The translations under genes and the position numbers were made by a program. Positions 1-10,326 of a DNA stretch of 23,793 nucleotides are shown piece after piece (position 1 is the stretch's first letter; each line of letters opens with the position of its first letter). The stretch is taken from NCBI GenBank assembly GCA_000969725.1, contig JXSR01S017624.1; one strand, 5' to 3'. The DNA comes from Ophiothrix spiculata. Lineage: Eukaryota > Echinodermata > Ophiuroidea > Amphilepidida > Ophiotrichidae. The notes beneath the pieces were generated by a model that saw nothing but the letters and a program-made list of their open reading frames with translations, was not told the DNA's origin and ran no database searches.

Positions 1-572
1 GACAAGGGTTAAATCTTCAGATGTAACAGTGACCCAAATCAACAGTAGCAGATTTTTAAATAAAACGCAAAGAGCATGCCATTTGATTTAATGGAAGTAT
101 AAATGAAGGTGCAAATTTGTTTGGTAGTTGAACAAACTGAAAATTTACGCTGCAAAGGTCTTATGCATCATTGATGCTCTCGTTTGTAATTTGAAAAAAA
201 ATCTGACAGATAGAATGTTTAATTTTGGAGCTTAATTTATAGAATAGGTCCAATTCAAGGTGAAAATACATGTACTTAAATTTAAAATGTTCTCTTATTT
301 TTTTTAATAGTTTGCTCTAAAAATTGTTTTTATGTGAATTCATTTACTGTACGTTAATTCATGCACCATATTTAGAGTATATAAATTACAAGCTTTCCTG
401 ACCTGAATGGCATTTTGGGCTACAGAGCAGTTTGTTTATTTTATGCAACATCTTCTATTATTTTACATAAGCCTGTACCCATTGTTTGCGGGGACATATC
501 ACAAATGTTCAAAAAGGTCTACAATTTGTTTTTCATTTAAAAAAAAAATGACCCCCAAAACATACTAAATAA
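1..572. other. A+T-rich non-coding stretch, nothing recognised
   Basis: There is no extended open frame, inverted repeat or RNA gene that I can support. Homopolymer A and T runs are common. It ends where an open frame begins after a stop at 570-572. It is probably intronic or intergenic sequence, or decayed LINE sequence upstream of the reverse-transcriptase fragment. Confidence 0.5.
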
Positions 573-749
573 CAGCAAGGAATAATCAAAAACATAATAA
601 TAAACCAGTGTGGGTACATTAAAGGTAGGTTTATTGGTAGAAACATAAGATTAATTGAAGATCTTATAAATTATTGTGAATTCAATGAAAATGATGTAGC
701 TATCGTTATTGATTTTAAAAAAGCTTTTGATTCTTCAAACCATTTTTTA
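573..749 (+). pseudogene. LINE-type reverse transcriptase fragment (truncated)
   Basis: The forward frame reads NQCGYIKGRFIGRNIRLIED from about 603, then a short spacer, then VAIVIDFKKAFDSSNHFLL. The KGRFIGRNIR segment and the IDFxKAFDS block are the pre-A and motif A regions of non-LTR retrotransposon reverse transcriptases. The catalytic motif A aspartate is the GAT at 711-713. An intact RT domain also needs motif C (F/Y-A-D-D), the thumb and usually an endonuclease, and none of these is present here. Only about 55-60 residues remain, with no start codon. The frame is undamaged over this length and continues into the downstream candidate exon. This is a truncated relic of a CR1/L2/Jockey-like element; the exact clade cannot be decided from so short a piece. 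Confidence 0.8.
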
Positions 750-759
750 TTGCTTTTAG

Positions 760-825
760 ATCAAGAACTTACTTCACAACTTGGTGACATAGTAACCATG
801 CTGGCAGCCAATGCAGTGGTCACAA
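760..825 (+). CDS. Candidate internal exon of an unidentified gene
   Basis: A pyrimidine-rich tract ending TTGCTTTTAG (750-759) precedes the segment, and a GTATGT donor follows at 826. The 66 bases are open in phase 1-1 and read QELTSQLGDIVTMLAANAVV followed by Thr. The composition (helix-like, no low-complexity runs) differs from the shadow frames nearby. The frame is the same as that of the upstream RT fragment, so a continuous open frame covers 573-848 with a stop at 849-851. I do not recognise the protein family. The NAGNAG acceptor at 23669-23673 would join in the correct phase. What is seen: splice-like signals and an open frame. What is inferred: that it is a real exon. The alternative is a chance open frame within LINE debris, although the residues do not look like RT. 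Confidence 0.4.
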
Positions 826-2032
826 GTATGTATTTATTTGAAATTCACTGAAATTATTTTTATCACAACTTTTTTTTTTCAATCTCCTTTCTATTCTGAG
901 ATTCTTCAGCTTTGAAGAAGCAAATCTACTTGGATATTATAGATGAAACCATTCAAATATTATCTTGTTCATGGGCAAATCTGTAATATCTGCTCAGATA
1001 TTATAGCTGATATCATTCAAATATTATGTTGTTGTGTTTGAGCAAATTTGTAATTGAATTACTTAAAATACCTCAACCTTAAATCTGTTAATACTTATCC
1101 TCTAATGAACTTTACTTTGTTTTAATTTGTAAAAAGCAGTATGCCAAAATATAAAGAGTATACTAACAATAATGTATATTGTACTGGCTAACATGATTTA
1201 GAGATTTTGTACCGATCAAAATGATTCAGAAAATACTTTAAGATTTACAAACTTTAATAACAAATGTTTATTAATAGAAATCCATTTCTTAGGAAACATT
1301 AAAACCAGCTTCTTGCTGATTAAATTCATACTTGGAGCAATTCAATTTAGTTTTTAGTTTTTAGTTTTTTTCATTTTTACCAAGGTTTTAATGACTTAAT
1401 TGATGAATGCATAATGCACTTCTGTTTTATGTAAAGAGGATTTTATCTGAAGGTTTTCTTTGTCTGCTCTTGGAATAATGTATTACGAGTGGCCAATTTA
1501 GATTATTTCTACCTTTATTCCTTATAAGGATACCTTAAAGGCATTATTCATATTTTTCATAACTAAAACTGTTGTTTTCACCCACAAACAAGTATATTCT
1601 TAAATTATATTCAAGTTGGTTTCCTTTTTGATAATGACTGTGAATTTACATAAATGAACTAAAGTTTTCTGATTTGAAGGTTGAAATATATTGTGAGTTA
1701 ATGAACTAATTCACTGGTTTTGTCAAACATAAACTCACTGTATTCTGTTGCGTGTATTATTGTGAATGCTGCTCATATTCCTCATAGTCCATGTCAGTTT
1801 TTGCTCAATATGTCTTATTTTGGAGGTATTTGCAATGTGCCTAGTTATAAAACCAGACCTGTGGTCAATTTCACTAATATTAAAATGCATCATTAAGCAT
1901 CGTAAGACCGAACGCATCCTTAACTCACAGCAAATTTTACAATCACCTTTTGACTCATTGCAATGTTGCGATGTGTCGGAATTTTCCCCATGTAATTTTT
2001 CATATACCTTGCGATCTTTGCGAAATACAGTC
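826..2032. other. A+T-rich probable intron with small duplications
   Basis: Apart from the duplication at 933-1054 and a short (AGTTTTT)x3 run at about 1349-1369, I see no gene or element. The short frames around 1735-2035 on both strands overlap each other and lack protein-like features. Confidence 0.45.
933..1054. repeat. Diverged tandem duplication, period about 64
   Basis: Two copies begin GATATTATAG (933 and 997) and end CTGTAAT/TTGTAAT (987 and 1054). Both include ATTCAAATATTAT in the middle and GCAAAT near the end. Several substitutions and a small indel separate them, so the duplication is not recent. Confidence 0.7.
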
Positions 2033-2060
2033 TAGTTGCGCACTGTACGCATCGCAACTA
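2033..2060. repeat. Short hairpin TAGTTGCG / CGCAACTA
   Basis: Perfect 8-base arms (2033-2040 and 2053-2060) enclose a 12-base loop. Related TTGCGATG / CATCGCAA words occur at about 1966 and 2065, giving a small local cluster of complementary words with more CpG than the surroundings. It could be part of a degraded foldback element; its ends cannot be defined. Confidence 0.5.
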
Positions 2061-2657
2061 CAATGCATCGCAATTATTGTTCAGTGAAATTGAGCACTGG
2101 TGCTCAAATTTACATGTTGATTGTGAAATATTGCTCTAGCTTCAAGAAAGAAAACAGTTGTAACACTTCACTGATAGTTAACAAACTGACATGATAATTG
2201 TTAAAAAAACAGAAATACGGGTTTCAAAAAATGGGTTATACATCTGAAAGTCTTAAGAACTGAAAATGTTAGCAAGTTTAAGTACTGCATCCTGTCAGCT
2301 CCAGCTGGATGAAGCAAAATCAAAAACGAATTAAATAATGATGTTTATGTTGTTAATCCAACTTGAACCTATTGCCTTTAAACTGGCTTTGGGACTTTGA
2401 CACTTGTTAGCCAGTCTAACAAGTTTAATCTATAGATAAGTGGTTGGTACTTGCTATAACAATAGCATTAGACAATAGCTGTAACCTAAGGCAAAAGGAT
2501 ATCCCCATAGAAGCAATTAGTCCTGTATTAAACATGTATTTAAGGCCAGGAACCTTTTGTGTTTTCAAAGGCCCGAGGTGACTGGTGTCTCTTTTGTTCA
2601 CCATCAATGCAGGGTTCTCCAGTACTTGACTGATTTTCTACCATTTAAGCAGTTTGA

Positions 2658-2715
2658 GTTTAATTTTAATTTGAAATGTCTTCTCAATTTAATTTTAATT
2701 TGAAATGTCTTCTCA
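2658..2715. repeat. Recent tandem duplication of a 29-base unit
   Basis: A 28-base segment ending GAAATGTCTTCTCA occurs at 2659-2686 and again, identical, at 2688-2715. The preceding base is G in one copy and A in the other. Near identity suggests a young slippage or duplication event. Confidence 0.9.
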
Positions 2716-3631
2716 GTCAATTAGGATTTTCAAATTAAGAAATTGTTGAAACATGAAGTATTTGAACAGTAAAATATGAAGGTTTCAATTAATATTTTTT
2801 AGTGTATATAATTTATGTTTTGTGAATTTGCGAGTCAAAAATTGGAGCAATCTGTGTTGATTCTGTACGATAACACTCTGTTGAGCTAGGCGGTTGGCTG
2901 TCTTGGGTAGATAGCAATCATATGCCATGGTGGCAGTGATATGCTAAGTTAAATAGCTGCCATGGGTTTTGTTTTGAGCCAAAAATTGGTTATTTTCAGC
3001 ATATTTATGCATGAATACCCTAAGCTAGTAGTGGTTGGTTTATGCTGTCTTTGGTAGAGAGCAGTCATATGCCATTCTCATTTTGTGTTGTCAAAGAACA
3101 TGAGAATATATATTGAATATTCAAAATCAAGCATCTAAGATTGTGTGGGCTTAAGAATCAAATCTATAAGAACTAAATACTTTATTGAGGATTTCTCCTT
3201 GTTTTATAGTAATTTGACCACCAATATGTTAATATTTAGATTTTTCAGAACGTACATTAAAGTTTATAATGTTCTTATCTTCAAAAGAAATCACTTACAA
3301 AGATTTACTCCATCTTTGACAACACTGATTCCTGTTTGTTTCTTTACCCACATTTTGGCCCAAATTTCATCTATTTCTTTTTGATTATTTTCAAGGTTGA
3401 TTGGATCGGGGATACAATTCTTCCTTTTCACACAAACAGTATATTAGAAAAAAGATTTTTTGAACAATCTAAGTTTCCAAATCCCACAGCTCAGTTTCAT
3501 ATAAAGCAGCTATTTTACAAATCAATTTGCAAATACAAACTAATCACATGGTGTTGTTGTAATATGATGGTTTGTAGTGTAGGATTAGCACTGGCGACCC
3601 AAGGCTTCCCTTGGAGGGGCTGAATGATGCC
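2716..3631. other. A+T-rich stretch with one diverged duplication
   Basis: The only repeat I see is the pair at 2892-2928 and 3033-3075, annotated separately. The overlapping forward frames between 3145 and 3623 are open by chance in A+T-rich sequence: neither shows a domain, and their residues are dominated by Phe, Ile and Leu. Confidence 0.4.
2892..3075. repeat. Dispersed direct repeat pair, ~40 bases each
   Basis: The segment at 2892-2928 (GGTTGG...CTGTCTTGGGTAGATAGC...CATATGCCAT) recurs with substitutions and a short insertion at 3033-3075. The pair is about 140 bases apart. It may be the edges of an old duplication; no target-site or terminal motif is obvious. Confidence 0.65.
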
Positions 3632-3685
3632 GACACTTTTCCATAAGGCATAATGATGACGCTTTTCTATCGCGAGGCGTATGAT
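3632..3685. repeat. Diverged tandem pair, CpG-bearing
   Basis: GACACTTTTCCATAAGGCATAATGAT-like sequence (3632-3657) is followed at once by a related 28-base unit (3658-3685, GACGCTTTTCTATCGCGAGG...). The second copy carries CpGs that the first lacks or shows as TpG/CpA, as expected if one copy lost CpGs by deamination. A short CCAAG/CTTGG hairpin sits just upstream at about 3598. Confidence 0.5.
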
Positions 3686-4200
3686 GAGGTTAGACGCAGG
3701 TGAAATTACTGGACTCGGGCAAATTGTGAATCATTCTTGTTCATTCTGTATATTTGCATAGTTGAATCTGAGGGTTTATCTAGTGATTTGGGATAATTTT
3801 TGGTGGATTGGAAGTTTTTATGTCTCATTATTTGTTCCCTTATCGTGTTTGCATAGTTGAGATTTATTCAAGTGATTCTGAGGATCGTATTTGAACATGA
3901 AGCTTACTTAATTCCAAAGGGGTATAATTCTTTCCTTCTATATTTTTATGATCTTTGTCTTGATTTAAATTAAAATATAAGTGATATAACAATGAAAATG
4001 TCTATTTGATCAGCTGCAGTATTCTTCACAAGAGGTTTTTATTAACAAAAAAACCCAAATTTGTTCATATTTAAGACATTTAGGTTAAATATCATCTTTC
4101 TTCTGTTTGTCTATGATTGACAGAAAGGAGAATACTGGTATATTATCATGCTTTGAGGTGTCCAAGTGTGGGAAAATATTGGATCCAAAACATGATAATG
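3686..4200. other. Non-coding stretch, nothing recognised
   Basis: A+T-rich sequence without a supported gene or repeat. It leads directly into the foldback at 4201. Confidence 0.4.
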
Positions 4201-4339
4201 ATAAAATTGGATGATTTACGCCCGATATTTATTGGTCTCGCTATGAGTTTTAAAATATTGGGCTCGACTGCGTCTCGCCCAATATTTTTGCAACTCATAG
4301 CTCGACCAAAAAATATGGGCTCAATCGATCCAATTTTAT
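4201..4339. mobile_element. Foldback / MITE-like palindrome
   Basis: The whole 139 bases fold on a centre at 4270. The outer ATAAAATTGG (4201) pairs with CCAATTTTAT (4330-4339). The arm CTATGAGTTTTAAAATATTGGGCTCGAC-type sequence pairs with its complement across the TGC at 4269-4271. Arms are roughly 68 bases and about 80% complementary, with small indels. Because the unit is self-complementary, open frames appear on both strands (about 4117-4353 forward and 4146-4385 reverse) encoding similar residue strings; these are by-products and not genes. No transposase-specific terminus or clear target duplication was found, so the superfamily is unassigned. Confidence 0.8.
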
Positions 4340-5167
4340 ACCAATATTGGTAGTAGACTTTGAATTTAGGACTCTTTCTTTTCAAATTTGATGTATGTTT
4401 TATTTGTCATTACTATTTTGTTTTAAACTCACAATTCTAATTTAATTCCAAGAGTCATTTACAACTTACAAGTAAGTCGGAATTCCTATTCCCGCTATGA
4501 CCAACATGTCATTTATTGTGTAAGTAAATCCACGAGAATTGGTACCCAGTGTTCTTGCTAAGGCGGTATGTTGTGATATTGGCTCAGGAGCTCAAATATT
4601 GGCGCAAAAAAAACGCAAAAAGGGGTTTAGTTATACAACTTAAGGTTTAGCTTACTTCATGTTCACTTATTCAAATTTAATTCAGTTTATGCTTAACATT
4701 CTATGCCTGTTTTGGAGTTTGTCTATCCGTATTGGTGATTGCTAGTTGTTGATATCATGACGTCATAATTTGGGGCAAAATCAAATCATTAGACGCAAGG
4801 TTGGCACGATTTAAATCAATTGATTTAAATCACGATTTAAATCGCGATTTAAATCAAATGATTTTTTTAACAAAAATCATTGATTTAAATCAAGATTTTA
4901 GATTTTCTTGATTTTTTCACTTCCTTATCAGAATTTTCAATATATTTTCCCCTGCATTCATACATCTTATAGATTTGCTCATTTCCAATGTAAATTTGGC
5001 CCATAAACCCTCACCAAGGTAGTGTTTCAACATTACAACTTGATTTATACAGTCGGTAAATGTGTAATGATTCACGCAGCAAAATTCATATATTGATTTT
5101 TTTGATTATTTTTTTAATGATCATTGTCCAATCCTGGATCAGTAATTTGAATCATTTACACTTTTTT

Positions 5168-5415
5168 GAAGATCAGAAACAATTGATGTTCACATTGAAA
5201 GTGTAATACTAGGAGCAGGTGTACAACATAAATCCTCAAAATAAAAAAAAATAATAGAATAATATCAAAAAATTCTATTGATTTAAAACACACAGTGATA
5301 TTTTTATTTAGTGATTTGTTTTCCCAACCTTCAATCAATAACAGATTTAAATAATGTAAACTTTAGTTAAAGATCAGAATGAAGCACATGTTTTAAAGTG
5401 TAACAACATAAATCA
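5168..5415. repeat. Diverged direct repeats inside the ATTTAAAT element
   Basis: AGATCAGAA...AAAGTGTAA...ACAACATAAATC occurs at about 5168-5233 and again in shortened form at about 5371-5415. This suggests an internal duplication, or two merged copies of the same family. Confidence 0.5.
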
Positions 5416-5550
5416 ATGAAATCAAAAAGAAAAATTATTTAAATCCAAATAATCAATTCAAATAAAACATTTAAAAAAAAAATCAACAGAAATTCCACTT
5501 AAATAAAAAACAATCAATTTAAACAAAACAAATGATTTTTTTTACAAAAT

Positions 5551-5570
5551 CATGATTTTTGCCAACCTTA
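5551..5570. repeat. Internal copy of the element's right terminus
   Basis: CATGATTTTTGCCAACCTTA repeats the terminal motif found at 5737-5756 with minor changes. Either the element is a composite of two copies, the second missing its left end, or a shorter element ended here. Confidence 0.7.
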
Positions 5571-5756
5571 GATCAATTATGTTATAGGATAAGAAGGACT
5601 TATTGTTCTCATTTAAAGAGTAAAAAGGGGGAAGCTCCTACAAACCTCTGATATGAAAATCAAAAAAATCGATTTAAATAAAAAAAAATCCGATTTAAAT
5701 CAAATAAATCGATTTTTTTGATTTTTTAAAAAAAATCGTGATTTTTGCCAACCTTG

Positions 5757-7555
5757 ATTATTTAGACGGAACACTGCTGGAAGCTGTTATAAAATATCAC
5801 AATGTATATATAGATAATATTGAGTTGATTTTGAAGTTTGTCAATAACTAGTTAACTTGAATTGGATGTGATGATCTATGAAAAAAGCACCATGAATGCA
5901 AAATATTGTTATTTTTGTTAAAAGCTCCTGATGATAGCAGGAGAGAGTTAATCAACTTAAGAATGCTTAAATTTTTGACCCTTGTAACTAAGAATAGTAA
6001 GATAATACGAAAAACGGTTTAAGAATCTTATATATCCATTAACATTCTCTCATATGAATATTCAAAAATGAGTCATTCTTATTTAAGTTAATCAATTAAG
6101 CCCCTATCAAATTACTGTAAAGCTCATCGGTATGTTCTTACATTGATGACTAAACCAATTACATGTTGATTAAGGTGTAATTATTACTTAGGATATGGAT
6201 AATTGTCGTCCTCTCGAGGTCCCATTATGGAGGTGTGATGGAATTTGATGGAGACAACTAGGGACATTTTGAAGTGCTTTGATAGAAGAGTTGGATGAAG
6301 TGGTAAAAATTTGTTAAAGTGATTTTTGTGAATATTTGTACTAGATTTTGAGATTTGAGTATGATTTATAATATTTTTTGGTTTAATTTCTGACAGTGGG
6401 TGAAGGCTTGGTCAAAGACACACAATAATATTATGCAAGTTTCCTAAAGAGAATGTTGCACATTTAGTCAATCCTATTCTCATTTCTTAAAAATGTTTCA
6501 AAAAGTTCAAAAAGGAGGTTTGGATTCAATTTCAACTTTTTCGTTATACTGACCTTAAACTGATTTTACCTACTTCAAAAAAGTGAAAAGGGAACAGTAT
6601 AATTAACCTAAAAATTTGTTTTTGAACCTAAAATTTAAGTTTTTGGATAGTTCTGTCCTAAAGAGTTTTTGATTAGATTTTTGGAGATTTGGTACCTTTG
6701 CTCACTGAAATGGGGGAAACCACCTCATAGCCTGTCAAGTTACAAGGTGCACTGATTTCAGCCATATCCATAATTCAGTGTAATCAATCTTAGAAACACC
6801 TGGCAAAAGAGCAAAATGTTTCCTTGAAAAATGTTAGATAGAGTACCTATGTCTTGTTTATGGTCACAAGTATTTGAAACATACTATCAATGTCTATCAA
6901 AATTTAAATGTTAAACTTAGGAATTATTAATTATAACATCAGACAGACATGTTAAAATCTATACAAAAAGTAAAAAAATTGTACTGTACCAAAAGGCATG
7001 AAACCATAGCATGATTTTATCAGTTGAAGCATTCAAACTGTTAATTTCTCCTGTGTGCAGTGCTAATGGCATTACACTTGCCCATGTTATTTCTGTGTGC
7101 CTTATGAGACCACTTCAAAAACACCTTGAAAGCAGAAATATGTACACCAAGAAGCACTTGAGATGGCTAGATGGAGGGCAAGCATTTCTCCATACCAGGA
7201 CTACAGATCCAAACCCTCTTATAAGGTGTTTTACATGCACAATATTATGTGAGAATTTGCTGCGGGCATGATTTTTTTGATAAAAGGCCCTGCTGAATTG
7301 GTGCATGAATTTACCCAGAGATGATGTTTAGCATTTGCTGTAGGACCAGGGCTAGGATATTATGCATTCAAATTGACTTTCTCTTTAAAAAAAATTTAAA
7401 ATTGAAATTTAACCCTTTGTTTTCCTTTTTAAACTCATTTGTGTCATTTTGCAATACTTTTTGTGACTTTTTTAACCTTAGAGAAGACCACCACCACCAG
7501 TTTTGGGTCTCATTTCATGGTAGAGAAAGGTGCCAAATTTAGGACCTTTTGGGCT
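5757..7555. other. Long non-coding stretch, nothing recognised
   Basis: About 1.8 kb without an inverted repeat, tandem array or protein-like frame. The segment near 7011-7271 is open on the forward strand for 86 codons and is slightly less A+T-rich. It matches no family I know, and an overlapping reverse frame is also open, so I do not call a gene. Confidence 0.4.
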
Positions 7556-7930
7556 TTATGTGACCGTCCATCCCAAACCAGATTGTAAATGCAGCCTCTT
7601 GTAATTTTCACTTTTTTTTTTTTAAATATTTGCAAAGACCATGTTATAAGGATTAAAATTACACCTTAATGAACTTCACACGATTTCCAAGAGCCAAGTT
7701 ATGGTTCGTCAAAGGTTGTCAGGGAGTAAAATGTATAACTGAGTTAACACGTTCAAAGATCAGCAAGTCCTATATTTTCTGTTGATTGTCCTCAAAATAA
7801 ACAGTTATATTTCATATTTCTGATCATCTTGAAATGCATCTTTGCTGGTGTTTTGAAGTAAACAGAAGGATTGTGGATCTGACAAAATATCAATTTCGGC
7901 AAATTATGACCGTGACACATATTTTCACCT
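7556..7930 (-). mobile_element. Copy A: internal fragment of inverted-repeat element
   Basis: Read on the reverse strand, this segment matches the interior of copy B (10841-11760) over most of its length. Shared words include GGTTTGGGATGGACGGTCAC, CTCCCTGACAACCTTTGA, AATCAACAGAAAATATAGG and AATTTGCCGAAATTGAT. It stops near the start of copy B's right terminal inverted repeat and lacks the long terminal arms, so it is truncated at both ends. It lacks the palindromic insertion found in copy B, so it shows the state before insertion. Confidence 0.8.
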
Positions 7931-8097
7931 GCAGCACAAATGAAGTTTGCTGCATATTTTGTCTTAATTTTTTTTAAAATTTTTTCTTAAAAATCTGTGC
8001 TATTGAGGGGCGACATAAAATGGTTAAATTTTGTACGGTTACTTCAACAGTGTACTACATTGATACTTTATACTTTTTCTTGATTTCATTTGGGGAG
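7931..8097. other. A+T-rich spacer
   Basis: Long T and A runs separate copy A from the G/C-tract segment. Nothing else can be supported. Confidence 0.4.
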
Positions 8098-8177
8098 TGG
8101 GGCAGACATATTTTCTGGGGGGCACCTGCCCAACCTCCACACCACCCCCCCCCCCCAATCCACTGATTACGCCACTG
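8098..8177 (-). mobile_element. hAT-like terminus next to a C12 tract
   Basis: On the reverse strand the segment begins CAGTGGCGTAATCAGTGG at 8177 and continues into a G-run and GGGCAGGTGCCCCCC. CAGTGGCG followed by a G-rich stretch is a common start of hAT-type and related repeats in invertebrate genomes. The opposite end is not visible, so this is probably a truncated copy. The C12 run (8145-8156) is a homopolymer that is likely to vary in length and be error-prone in assembly. Confidence 0.55.
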
Positions 8178-9102
8178 AGATGACCATTAGTGGCCATCAC
8201 ATATAACAGATATTGATGTATCAAGGCAATGAACCCATGATTCCATAAATGATGATTTGTTTTCATATTAATTCCAATCGGATAAACATGTCACTACGGT
8301 GCCGCAATTGATTTAAGTGAATGTTAAAAAGTATCAGAGATGTGGCCATCAATTAATGATACTGCTGCTATTGATGCAACTATACTATTAAATGGATGCT
8401 GAACATGATAGACAGCACTCGTTTCTTACCATGTCCCTTTTATCTAACGAGTATCCAAAAATCTCAAGCCATAGAGAGAGACACTTGCAGTTTTCACTTA
8501 ATGCTCTCACCTCAGTCTCGAGATCTCATTTGTTCATCTGCACAAAAACCAATATGACCATATGGGAAAGTAAATTAGTCCATATTTCTCAAATCATAAA
8601 TGAATTTATTTGTCCATGTGTTATCAAAAAAAGTATAACCCAAAATGGTACCAAAATTATGAAGAGTTCGTGTAAAAATATATTAATGTGATTCGACCTT
8701 AATATACACAATACAAAACTACCAGTTCACAATATTGTAGAAAACAAGGGATATGATATACTATGGATCTTGTAACAGAGTCTGATTTCTTGTTGCATAC
8801 TTCAATGTTTATAGAGTATGGCGTGAGTTGTGTCAGGAAATGAAATCCCACAAATTCTAATCCTGTCATAATTTGTGTACCGTTATAATCAGGGAAGATT
8901 TTCTGAATTCTGTTCATCCCAAGGTATACCAGTAATCTTGATTTTGTAAGTTTTTAGATTAAGTTCATGTTACTACATGTACATCCAATTTTCTTCTGAA
9001 TGTTACAAGTCTATGATTCTTTACATATGATTTATGAATACTTAGGGATACATTTCATATCACTATTAAATTTTTAAAATGATAAAACCATCAATCACTC
9101 CA
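8178..9102. other. Non-coding stretch, nothing recognised
   Basis: A 99-codon forward frame (8392-8691) and a 72-codon reverse frame (8699-8917) are open, but neither shows motifs, a plausible Kozak or splice context, or protein-like composition. Confidence 0.4.
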
Positions 9103-9112
9103 GTGTATTAGT
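9103..9112. repeat. Direct repeat GTGTATTAGT flanking the next element
   Basis: The same ten bases recur at 9505-9514, immediately after the right terminus of the 9123-9504 element. The left copy is separated from the left terminus by ten bases (CGGATTTAGT). That spacer also resembles the right flank, so which repeat is the true target duplication is uncertain. Confidence 0.6.
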
Positions 9113-9122
9113 CGGATTTAGT

Positions 9123-9504
9123 CCGGGGGGCTCCATAGTACAAAAAGGGTTATGGTGATGTGCCGAAAATTTGGATAGCAAAATTAGGCTCTCTCTGGTA
9201 TTTCAATACCTCCTCTTTTCTTCACAAAATGGTATTTTCATGGATTTTCTTTTTAAAATTGTCCATGCTTTGTGCCAAATGGGACCAATTGGAGCATTTC
9301 TTTACAAAACCTTAGAAAATGTGTTCCAAAATAGCACAAATTTGGACAAAATATGTGATTTTTGAATAAATTTGACCTAAAAATTTTGTGAGATTTGATA
9401 TATGGATGGGTCCCTTTTTCTTGAAAATTGGTATTTGAATGGGTGGCTTTTCAAATTTTGCAGAGGCACGACTACCCAAACCAATTTTTTGAGTACCCCC
9501 CTGG
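9123..9504. mobile_element. CCGGGGGG...CCCCCCTGG short element
   Basis: The left end CCGGGGGGCTCC (9123-9134) is complementary, with small changes, to the right end GAGTACCCCCCTGG (9491-9504). The interior is A+T-rich, with repeated phrases of the 'AAAAGGG...TGGTGATGTGCC' and 'GATGGGTCCCTTTTTC...GGGTGGCTTTT' kind. Elements with CCGGGGGGGTACTC ends are widespread in marine invertebrate genomes (knowledge recalled, not searched). There is no coding capacity beyond chance frames, so it is non-autonomous. The superfamily is not assigned. Confidence 0.75.
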
Positions 9505-9514
9505 GTGTATTAGT

Positions 9515-10278
9515 TCCAGAGACATTAATACATCATAACTGGTATATGGTATATACATGATAGTGAATGGAATTTTGAGGGGAAATGAAATAACCCAACA
9601 AAAACAAAACACAAAGCTTGATGATTTCATCAGATCTAATCACTCCTGGCAAGCGGTTATTAAGCGGTTATACAGGCAGAATATTACCATCATATCAAAA
9701 GCATCACGTTACATCATATCATGTATACAATGTAACCACGCTGTACCCTTAATCATCGCGTTTGATGATTTGCTCTAATTGACATACTCCACATATCAGA
9801 GAACACAGATACCACCAAAATTCTTGCTTAAACAAGTGTTTTTTACATCTTCACTCCACATGTGACTCAGAGATTAAGAGATAATAGGCAGAGTAAAGAA
9901 TAATGAGTTTCTCATCATATGTTCTATTAAATTTCATCCGCAAGTCATGATCAACAATTATGTGTAAGCTTATGTTGAGCTCTTATGTAAATATTGTCTC
10001 TGGTATGACGTAGAACTGTGGATTCTAAAATGTGTGTTAATACCCAAACATTTCAAAGGATAAAATCTACATCATAGTGTTTCAATAAGATTCAAAGGAC
10101 TTTGGCTATAAGATGACAATGACTTGAAATAGCACGAATTTTAGGATTGGTTTTGAATTCAAATTAAGAATGTTATCTCTGAATGTGTGTGCATTTTTAA
10201 GGTACACATGGTTATTTGAACTTAAAAATATTAAACCACTTTAATTTTAATTGGATATTTTAAAATAAAACAAATAGA
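9515..10278. other. Non-coding stretch, nothing recognised
   Basis: No inverted repeat or gene-like frame is supported here. The 73-codon frame at 9557-9778 has no recognisable feature. Confidence 0.4.
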
Positions 10279-10326
10279 ATAAAGTAAAATAAAATAAAAT
10301 AAAATGAAATGAAATGAAATGAAATA
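10279..10326. repeat. Pentanucleotide microsatellite (ATAAA)n/(ATGAA)n
   Basis: AAAAT-type pentamers change to AAATG-type pentamers in one uninterrupted array. This indicates slippage expansion after a point change. Confidence 0.85.

Larger units (their letters stand above)
4796..5756. mobile_element. Non-autonomous element, CAAGGTTGGCA ends, ATTTAAAT-rich
   Basis: The left end CAAGGTTGGCACGATTT (4796) is complementary to the right end AAATCGTGATTTTTGCCAACCTTG (to 5756). The interior is full of ATTTAAATC/GATTTAAAT words near both ends and A/T runs between them. Flanks are ATTAGACG on the left (4788-4795) and ATTATTTAGACG on the right (5757-5768): the same 8 bases interrupted by four, which fits a degraded 8-base target duplication. 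CA...TG ends and 8-base duplications are typical of the hAT superfamily, so a hAT-like assignment is inferred. No transposase frame exists. A second right-type end occurs inside, at 5551-5570. Confidence 0.7.

Noticed and set aside
4117-4385. Forward and reverse open frames with similar peptides
   Set aside because: They are explained by the self-complementary foldback.
7011-7271. 86-codon forward frame in a less A+T-rich patch
   Set aside because: An overlapping reverse frame is equally open, and no motif was found.
8392-8691. 99-codon forward frame
   Set aside because: No domain, poor start context and no neighbouring exon; expected by chance at this length in about 24 kb.
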